64,000 nt of DNA from DRPG01 sp964655065. Lineage in GTDB: Bacteria > Myxococcota_A > UBA796 > GCA-2862545. Position 1 is the first letter of the stretch, and every line of letters starts with the position of its first letter. The position numbers and the translations under genes are program-made. The stretch is taken from contig CAZZLC010000020.1 in the NCBI GenBank assembly GCA_964655065.1, positions 1 through 64,000 of the forward strand, read 5' to 3'. Shown here piece after piece: positions 32,268-41,471 of this stretch. The notes under the pieces are model-generated. The model made no database searches. It worked only from the letters and a program-made list of their open reading frames with translations, and was not told the DNA's origin.

Positions 32268-33869
32268 GTGCGTCGTGAATGGGTGTGGCTCGTTCTGTTC
32301 GTGATGGGTTGCGAGGGGAGTGGCGAAGGAGGCACCGACCCCACCGGCGCCCCACCCCCCACGGACCCGGATCCCAACGGCCCCGTCGACGCGGACGGGG
32401 ACGGGTTCGACGAAGACGAAGACTGCGACGATGGTGACGACACCATCTACCCGGGCGCTCCCGACACGCCCTACGACGGGATCGACTCGGACTGCGCGGG
32501 CGACTCGGACTTCGACGCAGACGGCGATGGGTTCGACAGCGACCAGCACACGGGCACCGACTGCAACGACAGCGACGACCAGGTGTTTCCAGGTGCGGCC
32601 GAGGCCTGCGACGGGGTCGACCGCGACTGTGACGGGACCATCGACAGCCCGGCGCCCGAGGACGCGCCCATCTGGTACCTCGACAACGACGACGACACCT
32701 ACGGTGATCCCGATCAGTCGGTCCAGGCTTGCGCCGCGCCCGCCGACCACGTCGCCGACAACACCGACTGCAACGACGCCGACGGGGCGACCTACCCATC
32801 TGCGCCGACCGTGACGTGCGACGGGTCCGACAACGACTGTGACCCCACCACCCAGGAGACCCCGGGCGCGGTGGCCATCGGCGGAGACAGCTACCCCACG
32901 CTCCAGGATGCGCTGGCCGCCGCCAACAACGGTGACGTGATCGAGATCTGCGAGGGTCTACACTCGGTCACCGGCGTGGACGTCACGAGCGCACTCGAGA
33001 TCCAGGGTCGGTTCACCGCTCCGGTGACGAGGATCGCCCCCACCGACGTGGAGACGGTGCTCACGGTGAGCACCTCCGACCCCGTGACCCTCACGCGGGT
33101 CACGCTCACGGGCGGTCAGGGCACCGAGGTCGGACTTAGGCGCCACGGCGGCGGTGTCCTGCTCGGACCCAATAGCGACCTGCGCCTGGTCGACGCCATC
33201 ATCGAGGCCAACGAGGCGGACCTCGGCGGCGGGATCTACGCCGACGACGGGTCGTCGATCACGATGTCGGGCAGTACGCTCGCGCTCAACGAGGCGGCCT
33301 TCGGTGGAGGGGCCATTCACGTGCTCCGCGACGTCGTGATCGAGGGCAACGGCACCACCACGGTGACGGGCAACGACGGCGGACTGGCCGGCGGTGGGCT
33401 CGATGCCAGCTTCGGCGTCGAGGTGAGCGGCGTGGACTTCGTGGGCAACGAGGCCGTGTCGGCCGGTGCCATCTACGGCCAGGACCTCCGGGTCACCGAT
33501 TGCCGGATCCAGTCCAACTTCGGATCGAACTCGAACGGTGGCGTCGTGACCCTGGGCAACAACCTGTTCACGAGGGTCACCTTCGAGAACAACCTCGGAG
33601 GGGTCGATGTCGGAGCCATGGAGGTCAACGGCGGCACCGTCGAGCTCGTCGACTGTACGGTCCAGAACAACGGCGTGGGCAGCTCCCTCGGCGACGTCGG
33701 AGGCGTGCAGCTCTTCAACGCCGTGCTGATCTCGACCAACACGGACTGGGGCATGGCCCCCAACGACAACCTGCCCAACGACATCGAGCTCCTCGCCACG
33801 GGCTCGTTCTGGAACGTCGACGGGGTGTCCAGCTTCACCTGCGACGATGTGAACGGCGGCTGTCAGTAG
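32268..33869 (+). CDS. MopE-repeat/beta-helix surface lipoprotein
   Basis: 533 residues from GTG 32268 with GAGGGAGG just upstream; the longer open frame (from 32061) overlaps the previous gene. Lipobox VMGC. Residues about 35-200 hold four MopE-type units (DADGDGFDEDEDCDD, DGIDSDCAGD, CDGVDRDCDGTIDS, CDGSDNDCDP) that should bind calcium. From about 205 a parallel beta-helix begins with SYPTLQDALAAANNGDVIEICEG, the typical polymorphic-repeat entry, and runs to the end with GG.[VI][YH] turns. It resembles 638-1819 domain for domain, including the CNDxNGC-like end (SFTCDDVNGGCQ versus TCDVNGC), so these are paralogues. A strong hairpin follows. Confidence 0.82.
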   Translation: MRREWVWLVLFVMGCEGSGEGGTDPTGAPPPTDPDPNGPVDADGDGFDEDEDCDDGDDTIYPGAPDTPYDGIDSDCAGDSDFDADGDGFDSDQHTGTDCNDSDDQVFPGAAEACDGVDRDCDGTIDSPAPEDAPIWYLDNDDDTYGDPDQSVQACAAPADHVADNTDCNDADGATYPSAPTVTCDGSDNDCDPTTQETPGAVAIGGDSYPTLQDALAAANNGDVIEICEGLHSVTGVDVTSALEIQGRFTAPVTRIAPTDVETVLTVSTSDPVTLTRVTLTGGQGTEVGLRRHGGGVLLGPNSDLRLVDAIIEANEADLGGGIYADDGSSITMSGSTLALNEAAFGGGAIHVLRDVVIEGNGTTTVTGNDGGLAGGGLDASFGVEVSGVDFVGNEAVSAGAIYGQDLRVTDCRIQSNFGSNSNGGVVTLGNNLFTRVTFENNLGGVDVGAMEVNGGTVELVDCTVQNNGVGSSLGDVGGVQLFNAVLISTNTDWGMAPNDNLPNDIELLATGSFWNVDGVSSFTCDDVNGGCQ

Positions 33870-33894
33870 GTCGATCCTCTGGATTCCAAACGCA

Positions 33895-33932
33895 GACGGC
33901 CCGCCAACGCCATGACGCGTTGGCGGGCCGTC
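33895..33932. terminator. Bidirectional terminator with 16-bp perfect stem
   Basis: The arms 33895-33910 (GACGGCCCGCCAACGC) and 33917-33932 (GCGTTGGCGGGCCGTC) are fully complementary, separated by the 6-nt loop CATGAC. It sits between the converging genes ending at 33869 and 33948. T-runs are poor on both sides (GTTTGG on the minus strand), but the length and GC content of the stem make it the most convincing terminator in the window. Confidence 0.8.
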
Positions 33933-33947
33933 GTTGGACGACGGAGA

Positions 33948-35717
33948 CTACTCCCAGTCGAGCCAGATGCGGCCATCGGCGAAGATGAGCCCAGCGTCAC
34001 CCAGTGCCGTCGAGCCGTTGCCCTCGATCTCCTGGAAGACCTGGGTCGCGGGCCGCGGCACCGGGTCGCGACCGTACTGGAAGTCGTTCTCGCGAACCAG
34101 CGCCATGTACCCCTTGTTCAGCGCAATCGCGCGCTCGCGGGAGGGCGCGATCAGGTGCGAGATGTCGAGGGGACCGCCCGGCGCCGCCTTGCGGACCTCG
34201 TCCTCCTTGACCTGGTCACCGTCGAAGAAGCGCGCCAGCGCCTCGTCGTTGGCGCGGAACTCGTCGGCGCCCTTCACGCGCTGGAAGTACTCGAGGATCT
34301 CGGGGGTCTCGTGACCGGTCTGCGGCACGTCCTGAATGCCCGCGACGTTCTGGTAGCCCCAGCCGTCCGCCCCGGGGACCTTGCGGGGGAACGAGAAGCT
34401 CTGGTCGGCCGTGATGCCCAGGTTGGTGTGGCAGCCCATGCAGAAGAGGTGCTCCTCACGGGTCTGCGCGCGGAGATGGCCGTCGCTGTCCTCGATGAAC
34501 GCCTTGTAGCGCCAGCCGAACTCGTTCCGCAGGCCCACGATGGCCGAGCCGGAGAAGCGGGGCAGGAGTCCCTGCTCCTTCGCTTCCTGCTCCGCGATGT
34601 AGTTGGCACGCAGCTTCTCGAGCGAGATCGGACGATCGCGACTCGCGTAGCGCACCTCCTTCATGCGGGCGGCAATCAGGTCGGGCTGGTCGGGATCGAT
34701 GTACCGAACCGTGTGGAGGAACTCGGTCCCCTGCGGGTAGATGAAGCGCTGCACCGCCACGTCGCTGGCCCCGCCCACGTAGGTGGCAGGGAGCGTCTGG
34801 ATGCGCGTGATGGAGGGCGAGAGCTGACCGTCGCCGTCGAGGTCCACGTTGGCGAGGACCTCGCTGATTGGCTCGACCTTCCGGTTCAGCCGGTCCTGCG
34901 GGACCGTGTTGCGCGTAGCGACGGCAGCTTCGACGATGGCCAGGTTGATCTTGTAGATCTCGAGGTTCGGCTGGCCGCTCGCGTCCTGCTGGAACTTCTC
35001 CGCGAGCCGGATCATCACGTCGTCGGTCGAGCCGTTCGTGGGCCAGAAGGTCCCCAGGAACGGCTTGTAGCGGAAGGCGCGCCAGCCGGTGCCGTCGCGC
35101 GCGAACCCATCCTCGTCGAAGGCGACGTCACGGGCAGCGGCGAGTCCCTCGATCTCGGGTCGCCAACCCACGTAGTCGTCGAGCTCGCGGAAGTGCTCGA
35201 CGAGAGCGGTGTAGTTGTCCTGCCGGACGTACGTGAGAGCTTCTTCGTCGCTGATCTGGGCAATCGCGGCGCTGCGGTCCTCGAAGAGGTTCGTCCAGTG
35301 ATTGACGAGCCCGACGTCGCTGAAGGCGTACTCCTGCTGGAGCTGCCAGTCCATCATCTCGTTGCGACCGTTCAGGGTCGTGTGGCAGGTGTAGCAGGGG
35401 TTCGAGATCCCGTCCGTCTTGGTGTAGCACTGCGACGGAATGGGCGCTTCGGGGTTGCCGGTCTGGTCGCCGAGGGCCGTGGCCAGGGCGAGGGGATCGT
35501 ACCCGTTCGGGTACGGCACGACCGCGGGCAGCTCGGGACCGGTGGGAACCGGTGGGGTCACCACCGAATCCTCCGTGCCCCCGGTCGAGCCGGTGGGGGC
35601 GGGCTCAGGCGCGGGAGGACTCTTGGAGTCTTGGTCGGAACTGCCTCCGCAGGCAGCCATGCCTGCAACGAGTGCAAGAGCAGGGGACGCTACACGGAAA
35701 CGAACAGGCCAATTCAT
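33948..35717 (-). CDS. Dihaem c-type cytochrome-like lipoprotein, partner of PhoX
   Basis: 589 residues; GGAGG precedes ATG 35717. Lipobox GMAAC (Cys23), then a long Ser/Pro/Thr linker. Two CxxCH haem-binding motifs are present: CYTCH near residue 110 and CMGCH near 430, so it is an extracytoplasmic cytochrome c-type protein. The surrounding sequence (FRYKPFLGTFWPTNGSTDDVMIRL; HTVRYIDPD) matches no enzyme I can name. It starts 40 nt after the phoX stop on the same strand, so it is probably co-expressed with that phosphatase. Why a dihaem protein should accompany PhoX is open; electron transfer to or from the iron of PhoX is speculation. Confidence 0.78.
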   Translation of the reverse strand: MNWPVRFRVASPALALVAGMAACGGSSDQDSKSPPAPEPAPTGSTGGTEDSVVTPPVPTGPELPAVVPYPNGYDPLALATALGDQTGNPEAPIPSQCYTKTDGISNPCYTCHTTLNGRNEMMDWQLQQEYAFSDVGLVNHWTNLFEDRSAAIAQISDEEALTYVRQDNYTALVEHFRELDDYVGWRPEIEGLAAARDVAFDEDGFARDGTGWRAFRYKPFLGTFWPTNGSTDDVMIRLAEKFQQDASGQPNLEIYKINLAIVEAAVATRNTVPQDRLNRKVEPISEVLANVDLDGDGQLSPSITRIQTLPATYVGGASDVAVQRFIYPQGTEFLHTVRYIDPDQPDLIAARMKEVRYASRDRPISLEKLRANYIAEQEAKEQGLLPRFSGSAIVGLRNEFGWRYKAFIEDSDGHLRAQTREEHLFCMGCHTNLGITADQSFSFPRKVPGADGWGYQNVAGIQDVPQTGHETPEILEYFQRVKGADEFRANDEALARFFDGDQVKEDEVRKAAPGGPLDISHLIAPSRERAIALNKGYMALVRENDFQYGRDPVPRPATQVFQEIEGNGSTALGDAGLIFADGRIWLDWE

Positions 35718-35757
35718 CAGGGTCCTCCCGCGGTTTTACCCGCTAGCGAATTCTAGC

Positions 35758-38373
35758 TCAGCGGATGCCGGGCTGGCTGGACGGCCAGGACGACGCGCGG
35801 AACTCGCCCGGGTGCTGGGCGTTGTAGAAGATGGTGTCCTCGTTCGAGTTGAAGACGGGGCCGGTCGCCTCGGCGTCGTTCGCGCTGTTCAGGACGCGGA
35901 ACGCAACACCGTAGGTGGGGTTGACGATGCCCGGCTCGCCGGCCTTGTGGCTCGGGTCGAGGTCGAGGTAGTGGAAGCCGTCGGCCGAGCGGTTGGTGCT
36001 GCCCGAGGTGTTGCCGTCGGTGCCGAACCAGACGCCGCCGTCGGAGTCGATGGCGAGGTTGTCGGGACGGGCGGTGTCGAACGCCGAGTCACCCTGGCTA
36101 CCGAAGAACACCGGGTAGAAGGTGAAGGTGTCGGACTGCGACGGGTTCGCGCCGTTGGTCTCGACGAGGCGGAAGATCGAGCCGAAGTTGTCGGCGCGGA
36201 CGAACGCGTGCAGGTCGGAGACGCCGCGCGAGGCGAGGGGCTCGCCATTGGGGAGAACGGTGCCGGCCGCGTCGACCTTCTCACCGTTGGTGTTGCGGAG
36301 AACCAGCGTGCCGTCCTGCTTCATGCCGATGGTGCGGCCGTGGTAGGTGAACGCGATGTAGAGCGACTGGTCGAAGGGGTTCCACTCGACGTCCTCGGGA
36401 CGGTTGAGCTCACGCACACCGAGCTTCGCGGAGGCGGTGAACAGGGCGCCGAGGACGGCGTTGTCGGTCGGGAAGCCGCCGACGCCGTTCCAGTTCACGT
36501 CCTGGAGGGCCGCGCCGACCGTCTGGGCCGCGTTGCCGTTCGCCGCGCCGTTGGGGGCGAGGTCGGTGCTCGTGGTGGAGAGCTCGATCCAGCGACCCTG
36601 ACCGGGGTTGTCCTCGGTGAGGGCGGGGCAGTTCGCGATGACCGTGTCGAGCGAAGCGCCGTCGGGGCCGTTGATGTTGGCGCCCGAGCAGTTGGCCCAG
36701 TTGGGGTCCGACTCGTCGAAGCGGGTCAGGCCGGTGAGGGCGTCGAGGTCTTCCCAGTGGCCGACGTAGAGGGTACCGTCGTCGAGGAGCTCACGAACCT
36801 CGGCCTTGGTCATGCCGTCGGTGTAGGTGCCCGCGCTGACGAACTTGTAGACGCGGCCGGCACGGCGGTCGTTCGCACCGTACAGGACGATCGGCTGGCC
36901 GTCGATCAGCTCCTGGTTGGTGTCGGTGACCGTGTCCATGTTCTCCCAGCGGGCGCGGCCCATGGCACCGAGCTTACGGTGGCCGTTGCCGTCGCCGCCG
37001 GTGGCGTTGGACTCGTAGTAGTCGGCCGGATCGGCGCCGACGTCGATCTCGACGAGGAAGCCGTAGACCTCACGGGCGTGCTTGGTGTTCGGGTCGGAGT
37101 GACGGCCGAACTCGGAGGCATCCGAAGCGGTGTAGATCGGCGAGACGTTCTGGCCCGCGCCCCACTCGGGGTTGTCGAGGATGAACTGACGGTCGGAGGC
37201 CCAAGCGGTCTCGAAGTCGCCCCACTGCGACTGCGCGTTCTCCTCGGCGGTGAACACGGTGCCCCAGGGAGTCTGGCCACCCGAGCAGTCGGCGGTGATG
37301 CCGACCACGACGTCCTGCGGCAGCGCGTTGCCGCTGTCGTCGGTGTCCTGCGCGTTCAGCGTGTAGCCGGTGATCCGGGCAAGCGTGCTGTCGGTGGAGT
37401 CGTAGCGCTTGGCGTCAGCGTGCGGGATCATGCGCCACGAGCCGTCGAAGGCACGCTCGACGCGGAGCCAGCTACCACCGTGCTGCTTCTTCTCCCAGGT
37501 GACGTGCTCGTCGACCAGAGCCTGCGTCCACTGGCTGTCGTCGGTGACGTCCGCGATGTTCAGGAGACCGTTGGCCTGGAGGTACAGGGCGAGGGTCTCG
37601 TACTGGCCACCAGCCTGCGGAGCGAGGTTGAGCTCGGGCTCGGCGTTGGAGATGTACTCGTGGTTCGACCACATCCAGCCGCCGTCCGGCGAGCCGTTGA
37701 ACATCGGGCCGCTGCCGACCACGCCGTTGGTCCAGTCGCTGTCCCAGTCGTCGCCGAAGTAGGCGAGGTAGTCGTTGTTCGCGCCGAAGCGGGGGGCGTC
37801 GGCCGCGCGGTCGGGGGTGATCGCGTCGAACCAGGACACGACCACGTTCGACTTGAGGTTCGGGAGCTCGCCCGCGATGTCGAGGCTGCGCGACGGCACG
37901 CCGAGGGGGAAGTTCCCTTCGAAGATGGTCTCGCCCTCGCTGTAGCGGTCGACGAGGCTCTTCACGTAGTCGGGGATGCTGCCGAACGCGCTGGTCTGGT
38001 CGAGCGCGACCGCGACCATCGAGGAGAGCTGGCGGGTCGCGATGGGCGCGGTCGCCGGATCGATGTCCTCGGTGAGGCCGTTGCAGACGAAGTTCGTCGC
38101 GTCGATCTCGCCGGCATCGAGGACGCCGTCGCCGTTGTCGTCGACACCGCTGTCGATGCGGATGCCGCCGAAGGTGCACTCGGCACCCGGGTCGATCTCG
38201 GTGGTGGCGATGAGCGTCGCCGCCCCGTCGCTGCCGTCGCTGCCGTTCTGGCCGTCCTGGCCGTTGACACCATCGGCGCCGTCGGCACCGGCGTCGCCAG
38301 CGTCACCCTTGGGGCCCTCGGGACCCTCGCAGGCCACGAGGCCGAGGATTGCGAAAAGGAACATCTTGCGCAT
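35758..38373 (-). CDS. phoX: PhoX-type alkaline phosphatase lipoprotein with collagen-like N-terminus
   Basis: 871 residues. Lipobox GLVAC (Cys15), then 12 Gly-X-Y triplets (residues about 17-52), then a short domain with the DUF7151 pattern (PGAECTFGGIRIDSGVDDNGDG...FVCNG, about 62-99), then PhoX/DUF839. Active-site features: WMWSNHEY (Glu239), the iron-binding Cys363 in CSGGQTPWGT with TAEEN, RHSDPNTKHAREVYGFLVEID, and RPEDVEWNP with DNLAIDSDGGVWFGTDG. PhoX is a calcium- and iron-dependent phosphomonoesterase that frees phosphate outside the cytoplasm. It normally uses the Tat pathway, but here the signal is of the lipoprotein type without twin Arg (MRKMFLF). No clear Pho box was recognised upstream. 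Confidence 0.88.
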   Translation of the reverse strand: MRKMFLFAILGLVACEGPEGPKGDAGDAGADGADGVNGQDGQNGSDGSDGAATLIATTEIDPGAECTFGGIRIDSGVDDNGDGVLDAGEIDATNFVCNGLTEDIDPATAPIATRQLSSMVAVALDQTSAFGSIPDYVKSLVDRYSEGETIFEGNFPLGVPSRSLDIAGELPNLKSNVVVSWFDAITPDRAADAPRFGANNDYLAYFGDDWDSDWTNGVVGSGPMFNGSPDGGWMWSNHEYISNAEPELNLAPQAGGQYETLALYLQANGLLNIADVTDDSQWTQALVDEHVTWEKKQHGGSWLRVERAFDGSWRMIPHADAKRYDSTDSTLARITGYTLNAQDTDDSGNALPQDVVVGITADCSGGQTPWGTVFTAEENAQSQWGDFETAWASDRQFILDNPEWGAGQNVSPIYTASDASEFGRHSDPNTKHAREVYGFLVEIDVGADPADYYESNATGGDGNGHRKLGAMGRARWENMDTVTDTNQELIDGQPIVLYGANDRRAGRVYKFVSAGTYTDGMTKAEVRELLDDGTLYVGHWEDLDALTGLTRFDESDPNWANCSGANINGPDGASLDTVIANCPALTEDNPGQGRWIELSTTSTDLAPNGAANGNAAQTVGAALQDVNWNGVGGFPTDNAVLGALFTASAKLGVRELNRPEDVEWNPFDQSLYIAFTYHGRTIGMKQDGTLVLRNTNGEKVDAAGTVLPNGEPLASRGVSDLHAFVRADNFGSIFRLVETNGANPSQSDTFTFYPVFFGSQGDSAFDTARPDNLAIDSDGGVWFGTDGNTSGSTNRSADGFHYLDLDPSHKAGEPGIVNPTYGVAFRVLNSANDAEATGPVFNSNEDTIFYNAQHPGEFRASSWPSSQPGIR

Positions 38374-38636
38374 GTGGGATTACTCCTCTCGGTTCCCGAG
38401 CAGGATGGGGCCCCGTAGTGACGGCACTCCCCCCACCTCGCGACAGTTCGGTTTCGCTTCTCGCGGTTGCCCGAACGACATCGAGCCTCGGGTTCGCCGG
38501 GTCGACGGGTGAGTCAGTTTCACCCTTCAGTGAAGGAGCGGGCCGCCATCACGATGAACGGCTCCGGCGAGGCTTGGCAATTCGGAAACGCAACGTTGGC
38601 CGCCGAGTGTCGACTGCGCAACAGTCCAGGTGCAAC
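38374..38636. promoter_or_regulatory. 263-nt upstream region of the phoX unit
   Basis: This gap precedes phoX on the minus strand. It contains AGGAG about 9 nt before the ATG and a short hairpin TTCAC-N6-GTGAA around 38519-38534. I searched by eye for CTGTCAT-like direct repeats of a Pho box and did not find a convincing one. The alcohol dehydrogenase gene ends at 38637 on the same strand. Confidence 0.4.
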
Positions 38637-39680
38637 CTAGGTCGGGCCGAATCGATCGATGACCACGATGCCCGCGGTCCCAAAGTCTCCGAACGAGGGC
38701 AATAACGAGGCGCCCTCCTCGAGAGGGACCCGTCGGGTGACCAGAGAGCCCGGCTCGACGGCTCCCGATGCCACGAGGGTCAAGAGACGACCGTAGTCGT
38801 GGGCGGGCAAGCCGTGGCTGCCCACGATCTCGAGCTCCCACCCGATCACGCGGTCCAGGGGCACGGGCGTCGGTCCTTCGGGGAGCAGACCGACCTGCAC
38901 GAAGCGTCCGCGCTTGCGGAGCCCGAGCAGACCGTCCCGCACGCACTGCCAGTGACCGAGCGCGTCGAGCGCGAGGTGCGCGCCCCCGTCGGTGAGCTCG
39001 ACGACCCGGGCGGCGACGTCGTCGGCTCCCGTAGCGTCGATCAGGTGCGTAGCTCCTGCCTTCCCGGCGAGATCGAGGGCCGCCTGCGAGATGTCGATTG
39101 CGATCACGGACGCCCCCGCGGCGCGCGCGATCTGGATCGCCGCGAGCCCGACCCCGCCGCAGCCGTGGACGGCCACCCACTCGCCGGGTCGAGCGCGCCC
39201 CTGCGCGGTGACCGCGCGGAACGAGGTCGCGAACCGACAGCCCAGCGACGCCGCGGTCACGAAATCGAGCGAATCGGGCAGTCGGACCAGTGTGGCGTCG
39301 GCGCGGCGCAGAGCCACGCGCTCGGCGAACCCGCCCCACCCGTGAAAGCCGGGCTGGAACTGGTCGTCGCAGACCTGGGTGTGCCCTTCGCGGCACGGCC
39401 CACAGCGTCCGCAGCCCGCGATGAACGGCACCACCACTCGGTCTCCGGGGGCGAAACGCCTCACTTCGGGTCCGACCTCCTCGACCACGCCGGCGATCTC
39501 GTGGCCCGGGACGTGCGGGAGCACGATGTCGGGATCGTGCCCCATCCAACCGTGCCAGTCCGAGCGACAGATGCCGTTGGCCCTGACCCCGAGCACCACC
39601 CCATCGGCGGGCGGCTCGGGATCGGGCACGGACGTCAGGGTGATTGGGCCACCAAAGGCGTCGTAGATCGCAGCTTGCAA
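38637..39680 (-). CDS. Zinc-dependent medium-chain alcohol dehydrogenase
   Basis: 347 residues starting at TTG 39680 after GGAGG. Catalytic zinc ligands are visible (Cys38 of GICRSDWHG, His-Glu of GHEIAG), as is the structural zinc lobe with four Cys (CGRCGPCREGHTQVC). The Rossmann motif is VHGCGGVGLAAIQIA with VIAIDIS after it, pointing to NAD(H) binding (Asp at the end of beta-2). It is soluble and probably oxidises a primary or secondary alcohol. The closest feel is to the zinc-dependent alcohol dehydrogenase YjjN/FrmA-like MDR group, but the substrate cannot be read. It stands alone between divergent 39786 and phoX. Confidence 0.9.
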   Translation of the reverse strand: MQAAIYDAFGGPITLTSVPDPEPPADGVVLGVRANGICRSDWHGWMGHDPDIVLPHVPGHEIAGVVEEVGPEVRRFAPGDRVVVPFIAGCGRCGPCREGHTQVCDDQFQPGFHGWGGFAERVALRRADATLVRLPDSLDFVTAASLGCRFATSFRAVTAQGRARPGEWVAVHGCGGVGLAAIQIARAAGASVIAIDISQAALDLAGKAGATHLIDATGADDVAARVVELTDGGAHLALDALGHWQCVRDGLLGLRKRGRFVQVGLLPEGPTPVPLDRVIGWELEIVGSHGLPAHDYGRLLTLVASGAVEPGSLVTRRVPLEEGASLLPSFGDFGTAGIVVIDRFGPT

Positions 39681-39785
39681 AGAGACCCTCCGGTCATCTT
39701 ATCGACAGGGCTCCCGGCCCACCGAATCGCCCGGTGGTGAAGGTGATAGGCTTGGACGGCCATTCGCGGCCGATCCGGAGACTGC

Positions 39786-41471
39786 ATGTCCCACTCGCAG
39801 AGCTGCCTCGTCGGCCTCGCTACGCTCGCCTTGCTGCCGCCCACGGCCCTGGCCCAGACCGCGCCCGACCTCGCGATCGTCGATGTCCAGGTGCAGGGTC
39901 TCGACGAGGACGGACTCGAGCTGGGCATGACGGTGCGCAACGAATCGTTGGTCCGCACCGAGCCGGTGACCCTGCAGCTCCAGGCCGTCCTGGCCACCGA
40001 CGACGCGCTCGTGGGACCCCACGAGGAGGTTGGTCGCTGGGATTTCACCGTCGACCTCGCGCGCGGGGAGACGGAATCGTTCGACGTCACCGTGCGGCCG
40101 GTCATCACCCACGATCCCGCCTGCTACGATCTGCTCGTCGGCCGACTCCGCTTCGACCCCGACATCGACACCAACCCCGACGACAACCTCGCGGCCGCGC
40201 CGTTGACGGACTGCGGAGACGAGGGCCCCCCTCCCGACCCGCCGATCGCTCCAGTCACGCCCGCGGGCTTCGAGCTGCTCGAGACGTGGTTCGCCTCCGA
40301 GCTCGGCATCCCCGACAAGCTCGGCGGGATGGAGCTCGTGGACGGTGGTGCTCGGCTGCTCGTCGCGACCCGGAGCAACACCTTCGACAGCGTCGTCTAC
40401 GCGTTCGACGTGGTTCGCGGGCCCAGCGGTCGGATCGTGCAGCTCGTGACGCCGCGGGTCGCCTTCGACAGCCGCTCTGACGCCCCCGTGCGAGGCCCGG
40501 TCGGGGTCGGCGCCGATCTCGAGCGCGACGCCGAGGGTCGACTCGTCTACCCGTCCTGGGGCGAGAACGAGCTCCGCGAGCGCCCCAACGACGTGGAGTT
40601 GCTCTACCAACCTGCCGAGCGCGTGGTCCTGCCCATCCCCCCTACGGTCAACGGGCTCGCCCGCTCGCCGCAGCGCGACGAGTGGCTGGTGAGCGTCGGC
40701 TTCGCCCCGACGCTCTACCTGCTGCCCGAGAGCGACTTCCTCCGCTACGCCGCGCGGCGCTTCGTGGACCTCGAGACGCCAGCGGGCGGGCTCGCCTTCG
40801 TGCCCCGCGGACCCTGGGAGGGCGACCTCTTCTTCACGGACTGGAACGCCGGGGTCATTCGTCGGCTGCGCGTCGACCCCGACACCGGCTTCGCCATCGA
40901 CGCCGAGCGCGGTGTGGCGGTGAACGGCACCCCCAACCCGGTCGTCGAGCTCTTCGCCGAGGGGCTGGGTCGAGGGCCGTGGGGCCTCGAGTTCGACAGC
41001 CCACGGACCAACGACCTGCTGGTGTCGACCTGGACCCACGGCCCCGACGACCGCATCCTGCTGTTCAGCGGCATCGCGCTGGGGCGGGCCTCGCCCGTGG
41101 TCGAGGATCTCGAGTACCGCGTCCAGTTCGGCCGCTCGCTCGACGTCGAGCTCCTGGGGACCGACGCCGACACCCCGTTCCTGCGGTACGAGATCCTCGA
41201 CGAGCTCCGACTCGGACGGCTCGAGGGGGATGCGCCGAACCTCGTCTACGTTCCCGAAGTGGACGTCCAGTTCCTCGAGCGAGAGGAGTTCCGCTACGTC
41301 GCGACCGACGGCACCTACACCTCGGATCCCGCGATGGTGACGATCGAGGTGGTGCCCCAGGTGGGCTGCTCCGGGTGCTCGGGGGCCGGAGCGGGGTCCG
41401 TGCCCTGGTGGTTCCTCGGTCTCGCCGCGCTGGCCCGTCGGCGCAGGACGCCTCCGCGCCGAGTACCGTGA
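39786..41471 (+). CDS. MYXO-CTERM protein with CARDB-like, beta-propeller and cadherin-like regions
   Basis: 561 residues: signal peptide (ALAQT, about residue 24), a CARDB-type adhesion sandwich at about 27-135 (DLAIVDVQVQGLDEDGLELGMTVRNES), a propeller-like region at about 165-440 (LVYPSWGENEL, EGDLFFTDWNAGVIRRLRVDPDTG, GPWGLEFDSPRTNDLLVST), and a cadherin/Ig-like segment (FLRYEILDELRLGRLEGDAPN...FRYVATDG). The tail VGCSGCSG-A-GAGSVPWWFLGLAALARRRR has the Cys-Gly, hydrophobic and Arg-rich parts of MYXO-CTERM, which directs surface sorting in Myxococcota. This is the best taxonomic marker in the window. It is probably displayed on the cell surface or vesicles. Confidence 0.85.
   Translation: MSHSQSCLVGLATLALLPPTALAQTAPDLAIVDVQVQGLDEDGLELGMTVRNESLVRTEPVTLQLQAVLATDDALVGPHEEVGRWDFTVDLARGETESFDVTVRPVITHDPACYDLLVGRLRFDPDIDTNPDDNLAAAPLTDCGDEGPPPDPPIAPVTPAGFELLETWFASELGIPDKLGGMELVDGGARLLVATRSNTFDSVVYAFDVVRGPSGRIVQLVTPRVAFDSRSDAPVRGPVGVGADLERDAEGRLVYPSWGENELRERPNDVELLYQPAERVVLPIPPTVNGLARSPQRDEWLVSVGFAPTLYLLPESDFLRYAARRFVDLETPAGGLAFVPRGPWEGDLFFTDWNAGVIRRLRVDPDTGFAIDAERGVAVNGTPNPVVELFAEGLGRGPWGLEFDSPRTNDLLVSTWTHGPDDRILLFSGIALGRASPVVEDLEYRVQFGRSLDVELLGTDADTPFLRYEILDELRLGRLEGDAPNLVYVPEVDVQFLEREEFRYVATDGTYTSDPAMVTIEVVPQVGCSGCSGAGAGSVPWWFLGLAALARRRRTPPRRVP

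Noticed and set aside
35440..38418. A 992-codon plus-strand frame antisense to phoX.
   Set aside because: Val/Gly/Arg-rich antisense frame with no motif; phoX on the minus strand is certain from its active-site motifs.
38374..38636. Search for a Pho box upstream of phoX.
   Set aside because: No pair of CTGTCAT-like direct repeats with 11-nt period was visible; phosphate control remains unproven.
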